Of a DNA stretch of 57,573 nucleotides, positions 32,464-41,157 are shown piece after piece. This DNA is from Ga0077555 sp031367895 (GTDB lineage Bacteria > Pseudomonadota > Alphaproteobacteria > Rhizobiales > Hyphomicrobiaceae): positions 1-57,573 of the forward strand of contig JANLQP010000007.1 of assembly GCA_031367895.1 (NCBI GenBank), read 5' to 3'. Each line of letters starts with the position of its first letter. Position 1 is the first letter of the stretch. The notes under the pieces are model-generated. The model was not told the DNA's origin and made no database searches. It worked only from the letters and a program-made list of their open reading frames with translations. A program made the translations under genes and the position numbers.

Positions 32464-33897
32464 GGTCCCTCTTTTGGACAAATACGACAGCGGCCGCATC
32501 AGCGCCGCAACCGGCCCGGCGAGCGGCAGGAACAGTGCGCCGAATGCTACCTCGCGTGCGGCGCGCGCCGCCTGGAAGCCGAACCGGTTCCCATACTCGG
32601 CCGCTGCCTCGGGCGGCCAGATGCGCTGCCACCACAGCCGCGCAACGGGCCAACCGACGAGCCCCAACAGCAAGGCCGTCACGTAGCCGAACTGCAAGAT
32701 CGCCGGGACAAATGGCACGATACGGCGCTCCAATTCGCGCTGGCGCTCGGCACTGAGCATCGAGGCGCTGATGCCCTGGATCGAAACCTTGGCCGTGACC
32801 TCGGAGAGGAGATCGTTGAGTACGCCGGTCAGCGGGTTGCTACCGGTTGCAGCGCCGACGTCGCGGGCCGGCTGGATGTCGAGCCGCGTGCGCGAGGCCC
32901 CTTCGGGCGTTGCACTGACGAGCATGGTGCCTGCATCGCTGCCGAGCGCCGTCAGGAAATCCGCAAGACGACCACGTTCGATGGCACTCTCGAGATTCGC
33001 CACCTCGACCCGCTGCCAGAGCCAGTTGCGGGCGCCCGGCTGACGCGGAGACGACGATTTGAGGATCACCAGGTTGACGTCGGCGGCTTCTGCCGCGGCC
33101 TTGAGATCGGTGACAAGCAAGCTCCGATCCGCGCCACTCGGCGGCTTGAACACCAGCCGCTCGCCCTCAACGCGGCCTGTAATGAGCGCGGTCTGGCCGC
33201 GGAGATTTGACAGCGTGTGCCGTAGGCGGTCCGGGTCGATCGCGTCAGTAAGCGGCCGCTTGCTCTCGGGGTCGAGGCGCGGTGCCGATGCGATTGTGAC
33301 AGGTCCGCCCGGCTCCAGAGCGATGCTGCGGATGCGCGCCTTCTGCAACGGACGCGACAAAACCGCCATGGCCTCGTCAAAGAGTGCGCGGTCCTTGAGT
33401 TCAACGATGAGCTGCGGCGCGACAAGCGCGAACAGCCGCGCACGCGCTCCGCTGCCAGATTGGGTCAGCGGATAAGCGTCACCACCAACGACGACGTGGA
33501 GTTGAGCCTTCGGCAGATCCTTCAACAGCGCGCGATGCTGGAACGCCGTGTCCTCGGCGAGGTAGAAGGCCAGCCGCGCTTTCGGGTTGGCGGCCATCTC
33601 CGGCGCCAGCACGTTCAGCGCCCGGCCAAGCTCGTCGGGGTTCGCCGCCGTCATGGTTTCACCGGCGCGGTTGACGAGGCGCCAATGGCCCTCATGCGAG
33701 GCGGCGGCAGCGAGCGGAGCAAGTTCCGAAGTTGAAGCCAGCGCGTTGATGCGCTCGACCGCATTGGCCAGCGGCTCAGTGGCGCGTGACGTGCTCGAGC
33801 CCGTGCCGAAAAGTGTATCGAGAAGGCCGGCCGCGGCGGAATTTGCCGTCACCGCCAACAGTAAGACTGCCAAAAAGCCAATCCTGAACCGCTGCAT
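32452..33897 (-). CDS. Large exported protein of unknown function
   Basis: A 481-residue protein. Residues 1-23 form a signal peptide (FLAVLLLAVTANSAAAG). The large middle part (about 25-395) is soluble, mixed alpha/beta, without recognisable motifs except repeated DFLTALGSDAGTML-like strands. Near the C-terminus are hydrophobic segments (about 398-420 and 452-470), so the protein is probably anchored by its C-terminal end with the bulk in the periplasm. It overlaps the 3' end of the ABC-F gene tail to tail by 12 bases (32452-32463). No family recognised and no operon partner. Confidence 0.75.
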   Translation of the reverse strand: MQRFRIGFLAVLLLAVTANSAAAGLLDTLFGTGSSTSRATEPLANAVERINALASTSELAPLAAAASHEGHWRLVNRAGETMTAANPDELGRALNVLAPEMAANPKARLAFYLAEDTAFQHRALLKDLPKAQLHVVVGGDAYPLTQSGSGARARLFALVAPQLIVELKDRALFDEAMAVLSRPLQKARIRSIALEPGGPVTIASAPRLDPESKRPLTDAIDPDRLRHTLSNLRGQTALITGRVEGERLVFKPPSGADRSLLVTDLKAAAEAADVNLVILKSSSPRQPGARNWLWQRVEVANLESAIERGRLADFLTALGSDAGTMLVSATPEGASRTRLDIQPARDVGAATGSNPLTGVLNDLLSEVTAKVSIQGISASMLSAERQRELERRIVPFVPAILQFGYVTALLLGLVGWPVARLWWQRIWPPEAAAEYGNRFGFQAARAAREVAFGALFLPLAGPVAALMRPLSYLSKRGTSVA

Positions 33898-33976
33898 CCC
33901 GTCCGCCTGGAGCTCAATCGACCGCGCACGGGTGACATTCTATCACGTCGGAAGCATGGCGGTTTCTTTTTGCGCC

Positions 33977-34028
33977 GTCGGATGCCCAGTCACGTCGGAG
34001 ACGTGCTCCGCACTTGGGCGCATCCGAC
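33977..34028. repeat. Dispersed palindrome, family A copy 2 (with internal insert)
   Basis: GTCGGATGCCCA (33977-33988) pairs with TGGGCGCATCCGAC (34015-34028), preceded by TCTTTTTGCGCC like the other copies. Unlike them, 26 bases containing an ACGTC/GACGT palindrome lie inside the loop. It lies between the divergent exported protein and the end of the outer-membrane factor gene. Confidence 0.72.
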
Positions 34029-34076
34029 GCGCGGAGACGGCAAGACAGCGCTATCTCGCGGTGCCCCCTTTACCCG

Positions 34077-35642
34077 TCAGTGTTCAAACCGCTCGCGCAC
34101 CTTCTCGACGACGGAGCGCCAGGGCGAATGGTGCGCGTGGGTGTACAGCTCCGGGTGCCGCTTCTCGTGGTGCTCGTCGTCGTACCCCTTGCGGTTCCAC
34201 CAGCCGCCACCCAGCGCCTGATAGAGCGCGACGGTATCGGCGAGGCGCGACGCCTCGGCCTGGACGCGCGCCAGCGACGTCTGCAGGTAGGCCTGCTGTG
34301 CGGTCAGAAGCGTCGGCAAGCTCACTTGGCCCTGGTCGAGCTGTTGGCGGATCAACGTCAAACTGCGGTCGGCGGCCTGCTCCGCCGCGCGGGCGGCAAC
34401 GATGAGGCGGGCATCGGCTTCGATCGCGCTCAGGACGTCCGAAACATTCTGGAACGCGACGAGTACGACACCGCGATACTGCGCCGTCAGTTGCTTGAAT
34501 GTCTCCTCGGCGGCGGCCTGCTTGTTTTCCAGCGTGCGGCCGTCGAAGAGCGTCTGCGCCGCGTTGCCGGCAATCAGATAGAACCAGGTCGACGGCAGGA
34601 ACAGCTTGCCGATGGTGTCGGCGGTATTGCCGCCATTGGCCGTCAGTGTGATCTGCGGCAGCCGGGCGATCATCGCAATCCCGAGTTGCGCGTTCGCCTG
34701 CTTCAGATTGGCCTCGGCGACCTTGATATCGGGCCGCTGCTGCACAAAGTCGGCGGGCAGGCTCAGCGGCAGATTGCGCGGCACCTTGAACGAGCTCAGC
34801 TTGAAGACTTCCTTGCCGGCCTCCGCCGGGAAGCGGCCCGTCAGCACGGCGATCAGATGCCGCTGCTGGTCGAATTGGCGTTCGAGCGGCGGCAGCAACA
34901 GCTTCGCCTGCGCCACGGCGGTCTCCTGCGCCAGCACGTCCGGCAGCGCGATCTGACCGGCGGCCAGCTGCCGCTTCAGGATGTCGAGGAGTTGCGTCTG
35001 CAGTGCGATCAGCCGTTTGGTCGCGGTGATCTGGCCCTCGAACGACGCGAGTTGTATGGCTGCCAGCGCGATGTTGGAGGTGAGCGTCAGCACCACCGCT
35101 TCGCGCTGGAACTGCTGCACCTCGACCACGGCCTCGGCTGCCTCGACCTGCCGGCGGGCACCACCGAAAACGTCGGCGACATAGGTCACCGTCACCTGCG
35201 GCGTATGCAGGCTGTAGACGGATTTGCCCTTGGCGTGGTTCGACGTCAACGTCCGGTCCGGCGTCAGCTGGCGGCTGGAATTCCAGGTCCCCTGCAACGT
35301 CGGCCAGAAGCTGCCGCGGACGGCCAACGCGTTGTATTCGGCGACCCTGAGCGCGGCTTCGGCGGCCTCGATGTCGGCATTATGGATCATACCGAGCTCA
35401 ATCAGCTCGTTGAGGCGCGTCGAGCCGAACACCTCCCACCAGTCGCCGGCCAAGTGGGCGCCTGGGTTGAACGTCACGGCCTTCGGCTTTTCACGATCCT
35501 TGCCAGCGCTGGCCGGCAGGAAACCTGACACCGGCGGCACATTCGGCGACGAAAAATCCGGCCCAACGACGCAGCCAGCGAGCGAAACCGCAACTGCCGC
35601 TGCGACCGCGATAATGCGCGCGCTATGCCCCCATCGCATCAT
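34077..35642 (-). CDS. Outer-membrane efflux lipoprotein (NodT/OprM family)
   Basis: A 521-residue outer-membrane factor. A lipoprotein signal (residues 1-24) ends in a lipobox LAGC with Cys24, followed by VVGPDFSSPNVP. Two OEP repeats (about 60-260 and 270-470) with long coiled helices (IALQTQLLDILKRQLAAGQ, YLQTSLARVQAEASRLAD) match TolC/OprM trimers that form the exit duct of RND or MFS efflux pumps. The C-terminal 40 residues are His-rich (DDEHHEKRHPELYTHAHH) and unusual. No inner-membrane pump or adaptor gene is next to it. Starts at ATG 35642 or the adjacent ATG 35639. Confidence 0.93.
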   Translation of the reverse strand: MMRWGHSARIIAVAAAVAVSLAGCVVGPDFSSPNVPPVSGFLPASAGKDREKPKAVTFNPGAHLAGDWWEVFGSTRLNELIELGMIHNADIEAAEAALRVAEYNALAVRGSFWPTLQGTWNSSRQLTPDRTLTSNHAKGKSVYSLHTPQVTVTYVADVFGGARRQVEAAEAVVEVQQFQREAVVLTLTSNIALAAIQLASFEGQITATKRLIALQTQLLDILKRQLAAGQIALPDVLAQETAVAQAKLLLPPLERQFDQQRHLIAVLTGRFPAEAGKEVFKLSSFKVPRNLPLSLPADFVQQRPDIKVAEANLKQANAQLGIAMIARLPQITLTANGGNTADTIGKLFLPSTWFYLIAGNAAQTLFDGRTLENKQAAAEETFKQLTAQYRGVVLVAFQNVSDVLSAIEADARLIVAARAAEQAADRSLTLIRQQLDQGQVSLPTLLTAQQAYLQTSLARVQAEASRLADTVALYQALGGGWWNRKGYDDEHHEKRHPELYTHAHHSPWRSVVEKVRERFEH

Positions 35643-36325
35643 GCCGTCACGTTGCCCCGTTCCGCCGCCCGCCCATACCGCTGCCCCACCAGACGCGTCC
35701 CGCCAACCGATTTGGATCCGATACCCAGAACGGCTCCGGTGCCATACCGCGATTCTGGGCCTCGTGTGGCGTCTCGCAATTGCCGACCACAATCTGCGGT
35801 CGTCTCTCAGTCGGAAACTGCGAGATAACCGCCACACGAAGTCGATGATTTCGCTTGTGTCCCTTATGTCTCGCAATTGCCGAAAGACGGTGCTGCAAAT
35901 TGGTCGGCCATTGCGAGACGGGACACTCGTCTCGGCTCCCTTCACCGAGCAATCGATGCGATTTCCGCACCCCCGAAGCCGCACCGGGGCGAACGAGCGC
36001 CCGGCCATTGTCGTGGCGGAAGCAGGATGGGCTGAATCTGCGGCACGTCGGTTTGCAGCGCCCAACTCCGGCCGTCATGGGGTGCAAGGCTCGACAAGGC
36101 ATACGAGTGACAGATCATGCCTGGGTACTCCACTACACAAGGTTGCGCGCAAACGACCGCAACCCGGACTTCGACCGCAAGTGTTAGGCAATTGGGCTGT
36201 CTCAAAGCTGACGGAAAGCTGGAATTCGCTTTGGATCAAGAGCGCCGGGTTGCTATTGACGGTTGATGTTGCCGAAAAACCTCAATCCGGTGATGCAGGA
36301 GGCCTGACACTCAGGGGAAGAACCG
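35643..36325. other. Long spacer upstream of the outer-membrane factor and response regulator genes
   Basis: 683 bases without a convincing gene between two divergent genes. It contains the four-copy inverted motif array (35765-35925). Open frames here encode no recognisable protein. The base composition is somewhat lower in GC than the flanking genes. Confidence 0.6.
35765..35925. repeat. Four-copy inverted motif array (core TCTCGCAATTGCCGA)
   Basis: Copies: forward 35765-35787, reverse 35810-35836, forward 35858-35883, reverse 35904-35925. Each has the form TGT(G/C)(G/C)C, a short spacer of 1 to 5 bases, TCTCGCA and (T/A)(T/G)xCCGA. The first and third are pointed right, the second and fourth left, so two hairpin-capable pairs lie in tandem 120-280 bases upstream of the outer-membrane factor start. 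Confidence 0.75.
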
Positions 36326-37003
36326 ATGCGACTACTTCTGTGCGAAGACAATCCGCGGCTGCAGTCGCTCCTCGGCGAGACTCTGAACGCAGCTGGCTAT
36401 GGCATCGACGCCGTCGGCACCGTGGCTGACCTGCATTCGAGTGCGGCCGCCACCCAGTACGACGTGATCGTCATCGACCTCGGATTGCCGGATGGCGACG
36501 GGCTCGCCGCGATCCGCGCACTCAGGGCCGGCGGGCTCGCGACGCCGATCCTGATTATCACAGCCCGCGGCAGCATCGACGAGCGCGTCGCAGGCCTCGA
36601 TGCCGGCGCCGACGACTACCTGACCAAACCCTTCAACAATTCCGAGTTCCTGGCGCGTGTCCGTGCGCTGCTGCGCCGTCCGGCCGACGTCATCGGTCCG
36701 ATGATCAAGGTCGGCAATACCACGGCCACCGTCGCCAATCTCGAGGTGCTCTGCAACGACAAGCCGGTCGACCTGCGCTTGAGCGAGCGCCGGCTGCTGC
36801 TGCTGCTGATGCGCCGGGCGGGCAATCTGGTGCCAAAGAGCGTCCTTGAATCCTCACTATCGGAATTCGGCCGCGACGTCTCGGCCAACGCCGTCGAAGC
36901 CCTGGTCTCGCGCGCCAGGAAGACGCTCGGTGACGCCGGTTCCGATATCCAGATCGAGACCGTACGCGGCGTCGGCTATACGCTGCGGGATAAATCGCGA
37001 TGA
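36326..37003 (+). CDS. OmpR/PhoP-type response regulator
   Basis: A 225-residue two-domain regulator. The receiver domain (1-115) has the acidic pair Glu7/Asp8, phosphorylation site Asp51 (VIVIDLGLPDGDG), Thr79 and Lys101 (YLTKPF). The C-terminal winged-helix domain (about 128-222) ends in IETVRGVGYTLRDK. It is phosphorylated by the histidine kinase encoded immediately downstream and would activate or repress genes by binding direct repeats. ATG 36326 follows GGGGAAG. Its stop overlaps the kinase start (ATGA, 37000-37003). The unlinked outer-membrane factor upstream is a possible target, by inference. Confidence 0.95.
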   Translation: MRLLLCEDNPRLQSLLGETLNAAGYGIDAVGTVADLHSSAAATQYDVIVIDLGLPDGDGLAAIRALRAGGLATPILIITARGSIDERVAGLDAGADDYLTKPFNNSEFLARVRALLRRPADVIGPMIKVGNTTATVANLEVLCNDKPVDLRLSERRLLLLLMRRAGNLVPKSVLESSLSEFGRDVSANAVEALVSRARKTLGDAGSDIQIETVRGVGYTLRDKSR

Positions 37004-38382
37004 GTCGGATTGCCGACGCGGCGCCGGCCGGCCTCGTTCGCACACTGACCGTCCGGCTCGTCATTACGACCATTCTGGTGATGCTGCTGCAGGCGGGCAT
37101 CGTGGCCGTCCGCGACTACCTGAACGAGACCGACTTCCACAACACATACGTGCGCCGCGAAGCTCAGCAGATCGCTCGCTGGTTCAGTGCGCAACACGCC
37201 GATGCGGTGGCAAACACGTCGGGCAATGAACACCCGAGCTATTTTTCAGGACCGAATGCGGCCGCCTATGGCTTCCGCATCGTCGACGGCGAGGGCCGCT
37301 TGCTGGCCGAACAGAACGGCTATCATCTGCAGGCGCTGTCACCCTGGTCGGGGAAACCCTCGACGCGGCAGGATTTCTGGGTGCGCAAGCTCGAGAGTCC
37401 CGACCGCATGCACGTTGCTGGCGGCCTCAAGGTCAATCGCGACAATCGCGATATCTGGGTGGAACTGGCGACATTCGGCGATCCCGACGGCACCTATCTG
37501 CGCATCATCGCCATGGAGACCTTCGACGACGTCTGGCTGCCGATGCTGCCGCTGGTGTTGCTGAGCCTCGGCGTCGCCATCGTCTCGGTGCGGTCCTCGC
37601 TGCGGCCGTTGATTGCCGCCGCCAGCGAGGCCGACAAGATCTCCGTGCTCGAGCGGAAGGAACGGCTCGACCTGACGCAGCTGCCGGCCGAAGCGTCGCA
37701 TTTTGCTTCCGCCATCAACCGCCTGCTCGACCGCGTCGCCGACCTCGTCTCCGCGCAGCGCCTGTTCATCGCGCGGGCGGCGCACGAGTTGCGCACGCCG
37801 CTGTCGATCATGATGCTCGAGCTTGGCCACCTGAAGGACCCGAGCGGCAAGCGGCTGGAAGGCGATGTGCGCGCCATGAGCGCGATCGTCGACCAGTTGC
37901 TGGCGCTGGCCCGGCTGGAAACGACGCCGCGCTCGGCGTTGCAGCCGGTGGATATTTCGACCGTTGCGCGCGAACTCGTCGGCCGCATGCTCGAATGGGC
38001 GGAGCAGGACGGCCACAAGCTCACGTTCGCCACGCACCGCGAAACGCCGGTGATTGGCGACGAGACGGCCTTGCGGGACGCGCTGCGCAATCTGATCGAG
38101 AACGCGGTGAAGCATACGCCGGCCGGCACCCAGATCCGGATCGAGGTCATGCGCGACGGCGCCATTGTCGTCGAGGACAGCGGGCCAGGGCTTGGATCCC
38201 ACCCGCCGGACGAGTTGACGATGCCGTTCCGCAAGGGCTCGACTACCAGCGACGGCGCCGGTCTCGGCCTCGCCATCGTGCGGCAGGCAGCCGAGTTGCA
38301 TGGCGGCCGGCTGGATATCGGCAAGTCGGCGCTCGGCGGCGCGCGGTTTGTGCTGCGACTGCCGGCGCCTAAGGCCGCGTAG
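37000..38382 (+). CDS. Sensor histidine kinase (EnvZ/QseC type)
   Basis: A 460-residue membrane kinase. Two membrane helices (about 16-36 and 178-197) enclose a periplasmic sensor domain of about 140 residues with no known ligand motif. A HAMP-like segment follows (200-250). The phosphoacceptor His262 lies in AAHELRTPLS. ATP-binding motifs are the N box at Asn368 (NLIENAVKHTP), G1 DSGPG (393-397) and G2 GAGLGLA (419-425). It autophosphorylates and passes phosphate to the regulator encoded just before it, with translational coupling. The two genes form a complete unit; no phosphatase-specific gene is seen. Confidence 0.95.
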   Translation: MSRIADAAPAGLVRTLTVRLVITTILVMLLQAGIVAVRDYLNETDFHNTYVRREAQQIARWFSAQHADAVANTSGNEHPSYFSGPNAAAYGFRIVDGEGRLLAEQNGYHLQALSPWSGKPSTRQDFWVRKLESPDRMHVAGGLKVNRDNRDIWVELATFGDPDGTYLRIIAMETFDDVWLPMLPLVLLSLGVAIVSVRSSLRPLIAAASEADKISVLERKERLDLTQLPAEASHFASAINRLLDRVADLVSAQRLFIARAAHELRTPLSIMMLELGHLKDPSGKRLEGDVRAMSAIVDQLLALARLETTPRSALQPVDISTVARELVGRMLEWAEQDGHKLTFATHRETPVIGDETALRDALRNLIENAVKHTPAGTQIRIEVMRDGAIVVEDSGPGLGSHPPDELTMPFRKGSTTSDGAGLGLAIVRQAAELHGGRLDIGKSALGGARFVLRLPAPKAA

Positions 38383-38450
38383 GTGGTGCGCGGTAGGGGA
38401 TGGAGCGGCGTGGGGATCAGCCCGGTCGGACATTGCCCACTTCGCAAAAC

Positions 38451-38912
38451 TCACGCCTTTGCAAGTCGACGCAAACCATCGCGAAATTTTGCGAAACTCG
38501 GAGAAGTGTTGTCCTCTAAATCCAAGTGTGGCCCAATCTGCTCGGCCCAGTGATGTTTCGCCCGTCCCGGAGCCGGCCACCCCTGCTTGCGCAAGTCGGC
38601 CGCTCCCCCTGCATACACCGCGTCTGCCAACAGTTCCCATGTGCCACAAACAGAGTCTTGCACATATCGCTCCAGAATGTTTCTTTTTGCACGCGGATAA
38701 GCACGCAGAATAGCTTTGATATCGCCGAGGTACCACGCCTCGATTTCCTCAACGGCAAGCCGAAACATGGTCTTCGGTCTTGGACTGCACCGCTCCAGAA
38801 TGGCCGTCAGCTCCGCAAGAAACTGAGCACAGTCTCGACGATCAGAATCGACAACCACGACAACGGCATCGACGCCAGGAGTCCGCCCATATCCCTGCAG
38901 CAACTGGGGCAC
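38451..38912 (-). CDS. DUF4276-like protein, N-terminally damaged
   Basis: A 153-residue remnant or short form of a DUF4276-type protein, with VVVVVDSDRRDC (about 16-27), FRLAVEEIEAWYLGD and FAKFRDGL blocks. Family members usually start with a beta strand ending in LVEG and are about 200 residues. That start (MHIELLVEG) exists here from ATG 38937, directly after the ATPase stop, but in another frame from the main body, with roughly 40-50 residues missing between. The GTG at 38912 gives the frame shown. The gene follows the AAA ATPase and was most likely its partner; the present form may be inactive. Confidence 0.6.
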   Translation of the reverse strand: MPQLLQGYGRTPGVDAVVVVVDSDRRDCAQFLAELTAILERCSPRPKTMFRLAVEEIEAWYLGDIKAILRAYPRAKRNILERYVQDSVCGTWELLADAVYAGGAADLRKQGWPAPGRAKHHWAEQIGPHLDLEDNTSPSFAKFRDGLRRLAKA

Positions 38913-38941
38913 CCTCGACCAGTAACTCGATATGCATCAAA

Positions 38942-40168
38942 TCACCTTGCGTCGAGATAGTCGCTGTACCACAGCCCACCCAGTGGCAACCCCTCCGCCA
39001 CAAGATTTTTTACAACAGTCAATTCTGAGGCCCTTCGAATAGAGGAATAGCCGTCGGAACTCTTTTCCAAGATCCATACCTCGTCTGGACCCAAAGCATC
39101 CACGAAGTAGGGTTGATGCGTGGTGACGAAAATCTGCGAAGCTGTTTTCCTCCCGGTAGCATGCGACCTAAACTCTTGCGCCAGCGTCTCAAGCAATTTG
39201 TGGTACAATCCGTTCTCAGGCTCTTCGATGCAAATGAATGGCGGCGGTTCCGGGTCTTCCAACAATAACAGATACGCAAACACCTTCAACGTACCATCGG
39301 ACATTTGCTGGGCGAAAAACGGGTCATCGAATGCACCGTCATTGAACCGCAATAGTACGCGCTTATCTTCCGTAACATGCGTATCTATGGTCTCGACACC
39401 TGGTATCTTAGCGGCGATCCGATCGAGGATAGCTTTAAATCTCGCAGGATGCTCCCGGCGCATGAACTGCACGACGTTTCCTATGTTGTCGCCATGTACG
39501 TTTAAATGCTTTTGAGGTCCGGCAGTCGGCAAGCTCCTAGCTGCATCCGGATAGAAATATGACAAATACCAGCCTTTCAAGAAATCACGAAACCGCTTGA
39601 TCCGTGGATGCTCTTTGAGCGTTCCGAGCGTTGCAACGCCAAGCTGCCTCAAATCTGTCAATTCAACGGGTTCTTGCGTCCTATCCTCTTCGCCTTCCAC
39701 CTCGACGGCATCTTCCCCCGCCCAGACCAGCCCCTGCCCATGCGTCAAGCGAAGAAATGGATACGGGCGCCCATGCTTTTGACCTTTTCTGCGCTGCTTG
39801 AGCAATTCCGACTCGACGAATGGGCGCCCGGACTTGTCTGCAGCAATGGAAAGTTCATAGGTGATCGGGCGCTCGTTGGGCGCTTCACGATAGTATATTT
39901 CGAACCGAATTGAACCGGTCTGCCCTTTTGATCGCAGTCGTTCAAAGCCCCCCCGCTGCTTTTGATCGCATGCAGTCTCGACATCGAGCGCGAGACAGTC
40001 TGCGACAAAGCCAAATGCATCGAATAGCGTGCTCTTGCCGGCTCCATTCTTTCCGATCACAACCGTAAATGGCGTCAAGCTTTCGCCGACACCTCCGGAG
40101 AGTCTTCCAATAGTGACGTCTTTCAGAGCTCGATAATTTTGAACCCGGAAGCCTTCGATTAGCGCCAT
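38942..40168 (-). CDS. AAA-type ATPase (AAA_21, SMC/OLD-like)
   Basis: A 408-residue ABC-like ATPase. Walker A is GKNGAGKST (39-47), the signature-like loop MSDGTLKVFAYLLLL lies near 289-303, Walker B is FICIEEPENG (311-320) and the switch histidine is His351 (VTTHQPYF). No membrane segment. Proteins of this kind, paired with a small DUF4276, DUF4435 or TOPRIM partner, occur in anti-phage modules such as those of the OLD/AbiL/PARIS type; this pairing is inference. The gene and its partner are visibly AT-richer than their neighbours, so probably acquired by transfer. ATG 40168 follows GGAGGTG. Confidence 0.85.
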   Translation of the reverse strand: MALIEGFRVQNYRALKDVTIGRLSGGVGESLTPFTVVIGKNGAGKSTLFDAFGFVADCLALDVETACDQKQRGGFERLRSKGQTGSIRFEIYYREAPNERPITYELSIAADKSGRPFVESELLKQRRKGQKHGRPYPFLRLTHGQGLVWAGEDAVEVEGEEDRTQEPVELTDLRQLGVATLGTLKEHPRIKRFRDFLKGWYLSYFYPDAARSLPTAGPQKHLNVHGDNIGNVVQFMRREHPARFKAILDRIAAKIPGVETIDTHVTEDKRVLLRFNDGAFDDPFFAQQMSDGTLKVFAYLLLLEDPEPPPFICIEEPENGLYHKLLETLAQEFRSHATGRKTASQIFVTTHQPYFVDALGPDEVWILEKSSDGYSSIRRASELTVVKNLVAEGLPLGGLWYSDYLDAR

Positions 40169-40265
40169 TGGCGCACCTCCAGAAGCCGCGGCCTGCCAAA
40201 CGATATCTCATCATCAGCAGTGCGTACGTATTTCGGTTGAAGTAATGCCTTGATTCTTTCCCCAA

Positions 40266-41030
40266 CTACCCCGAAATCGAGAAGCCGCCGTCGACCGGGA
40301 TCGCGGTGCCGGTGACGAAATCCGAGGCCTTGGAGCCCAAGAAGATGGCGATGCCGGAGAAGTCGTTCGGCTCGCCCCAGCGTGCCGCGGGCGTGCGCTT
40401 CAGCACGTTCTGGTGGAGGCCGTCCACCTGCTCGCGCGCCTTCTGCGTCAACTCGGTGTCGATCCAGCCGGGCAGGATCGAATTGACCTGGATATTGTCG
40501 ACCGCCCACGCCGTCGCCAGCGCTTTCGTCAGCTGCACGATGCCGCCCTTCGAGGCCGCATAGGGGGCGGCGAATGGCGCGCCGAAAATCGACATCATCG
40601 AGCCGATGTTGATGATCTTGCCGCCACCGCCCTTCTGCATCACCGGGTGCACCGCGTGTGCGCAGTAGAAGGCGCCGTCGAGGTTGATCGAGAGCACCTC
40701 GCGCCACTCGGCCATGTTGTAGGCCTCGGGCCGTTTCCTGATGTTGATGCCGGCGTTGTTGACGAGGATGTCGATGCGCCCCATCAGCTTCACCGCGTCC
40801 GCGATCATGGCCGCGCAGGACGTCTCGTCCGCCACATCCACTTCAAGGACCGCGGTCTTGACGCCGAGCTTGGCCAGCGCCGCAGCAGCAGCCTGCGATT
40901 TGTCGGCCTTGCGTCCAGCGACGATGACATTGGCGCCGGCCTGAGCGAAGCCTTGCGCCATACCGAGGCCAATGCCGCCGTTGCCGCCGGTGACGAGCGC
41001 CACCTTGCCCTTGAGATCGAACAGTGACAT
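40266..41030 (-). CDS. SDR-family oxidoreductase (gluconate/2-deoxygluconate dehydrogenase-like)
   Basis: A 254-residue classical short-chain dehydrogenase. TGGNGGIG cofactor motif (15-22), NNAG, catalytic Ser in NIGSMMS and YAASK active-site pair are all intact. The overall sequence, including FDLKGKVALVTGGNGGIG and NILPGWIDTELT-like NSILPGWIDTELT, resembles sugar acid dehydrogenases (IdnO, KduD type), but the substrate is not proven. The second strand ends in AGRKADKS, favouring NADP. It starts at ATG 41030 and ends just before the AT-richer two-gene insert. Confidence 0.9.
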   Translation of the reverse strand: MSLFDLKGKVALVTGGNGGIGLGMAQGFAQAGANVIVAGRKADKSQAAAAALAKLGVKTAVLEVDVADETSCAAMIADAVKLMGRIDILVNNAGINIRKRPEAYNMAEWREVLSINLDGAFYCAHAVHPVMQKGGGGKIINIGSMMSIFGAPFAAPYAASKGGIVQLTKALATAWAVDNIQVNSILPGWIDTELTQKAREQVDGLHQNVLKRTPAARWGEPNDFSGIAIFLGSKASDFVTGTAIPVDGGFSISG

Positions 41031-41157
41031 GGGTTTCTCCTCGACGTTCCGCGATTGCCTGATGATGCGGTTAGCCTAGGTGGTGAAGCTGGCCGCGATC
41101 AAGGGCGTTGCGAGAAACGCCGGCAAGAAGATCCTAGCCGCGCCTGAGGCTTGAAGC

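Noticed and set aside
34014..35528. 504-residue rightward frame opposite the outer-membrane factor gene
   Set aside because: Antisense shadow of a protein with a lipobox and family motifs.
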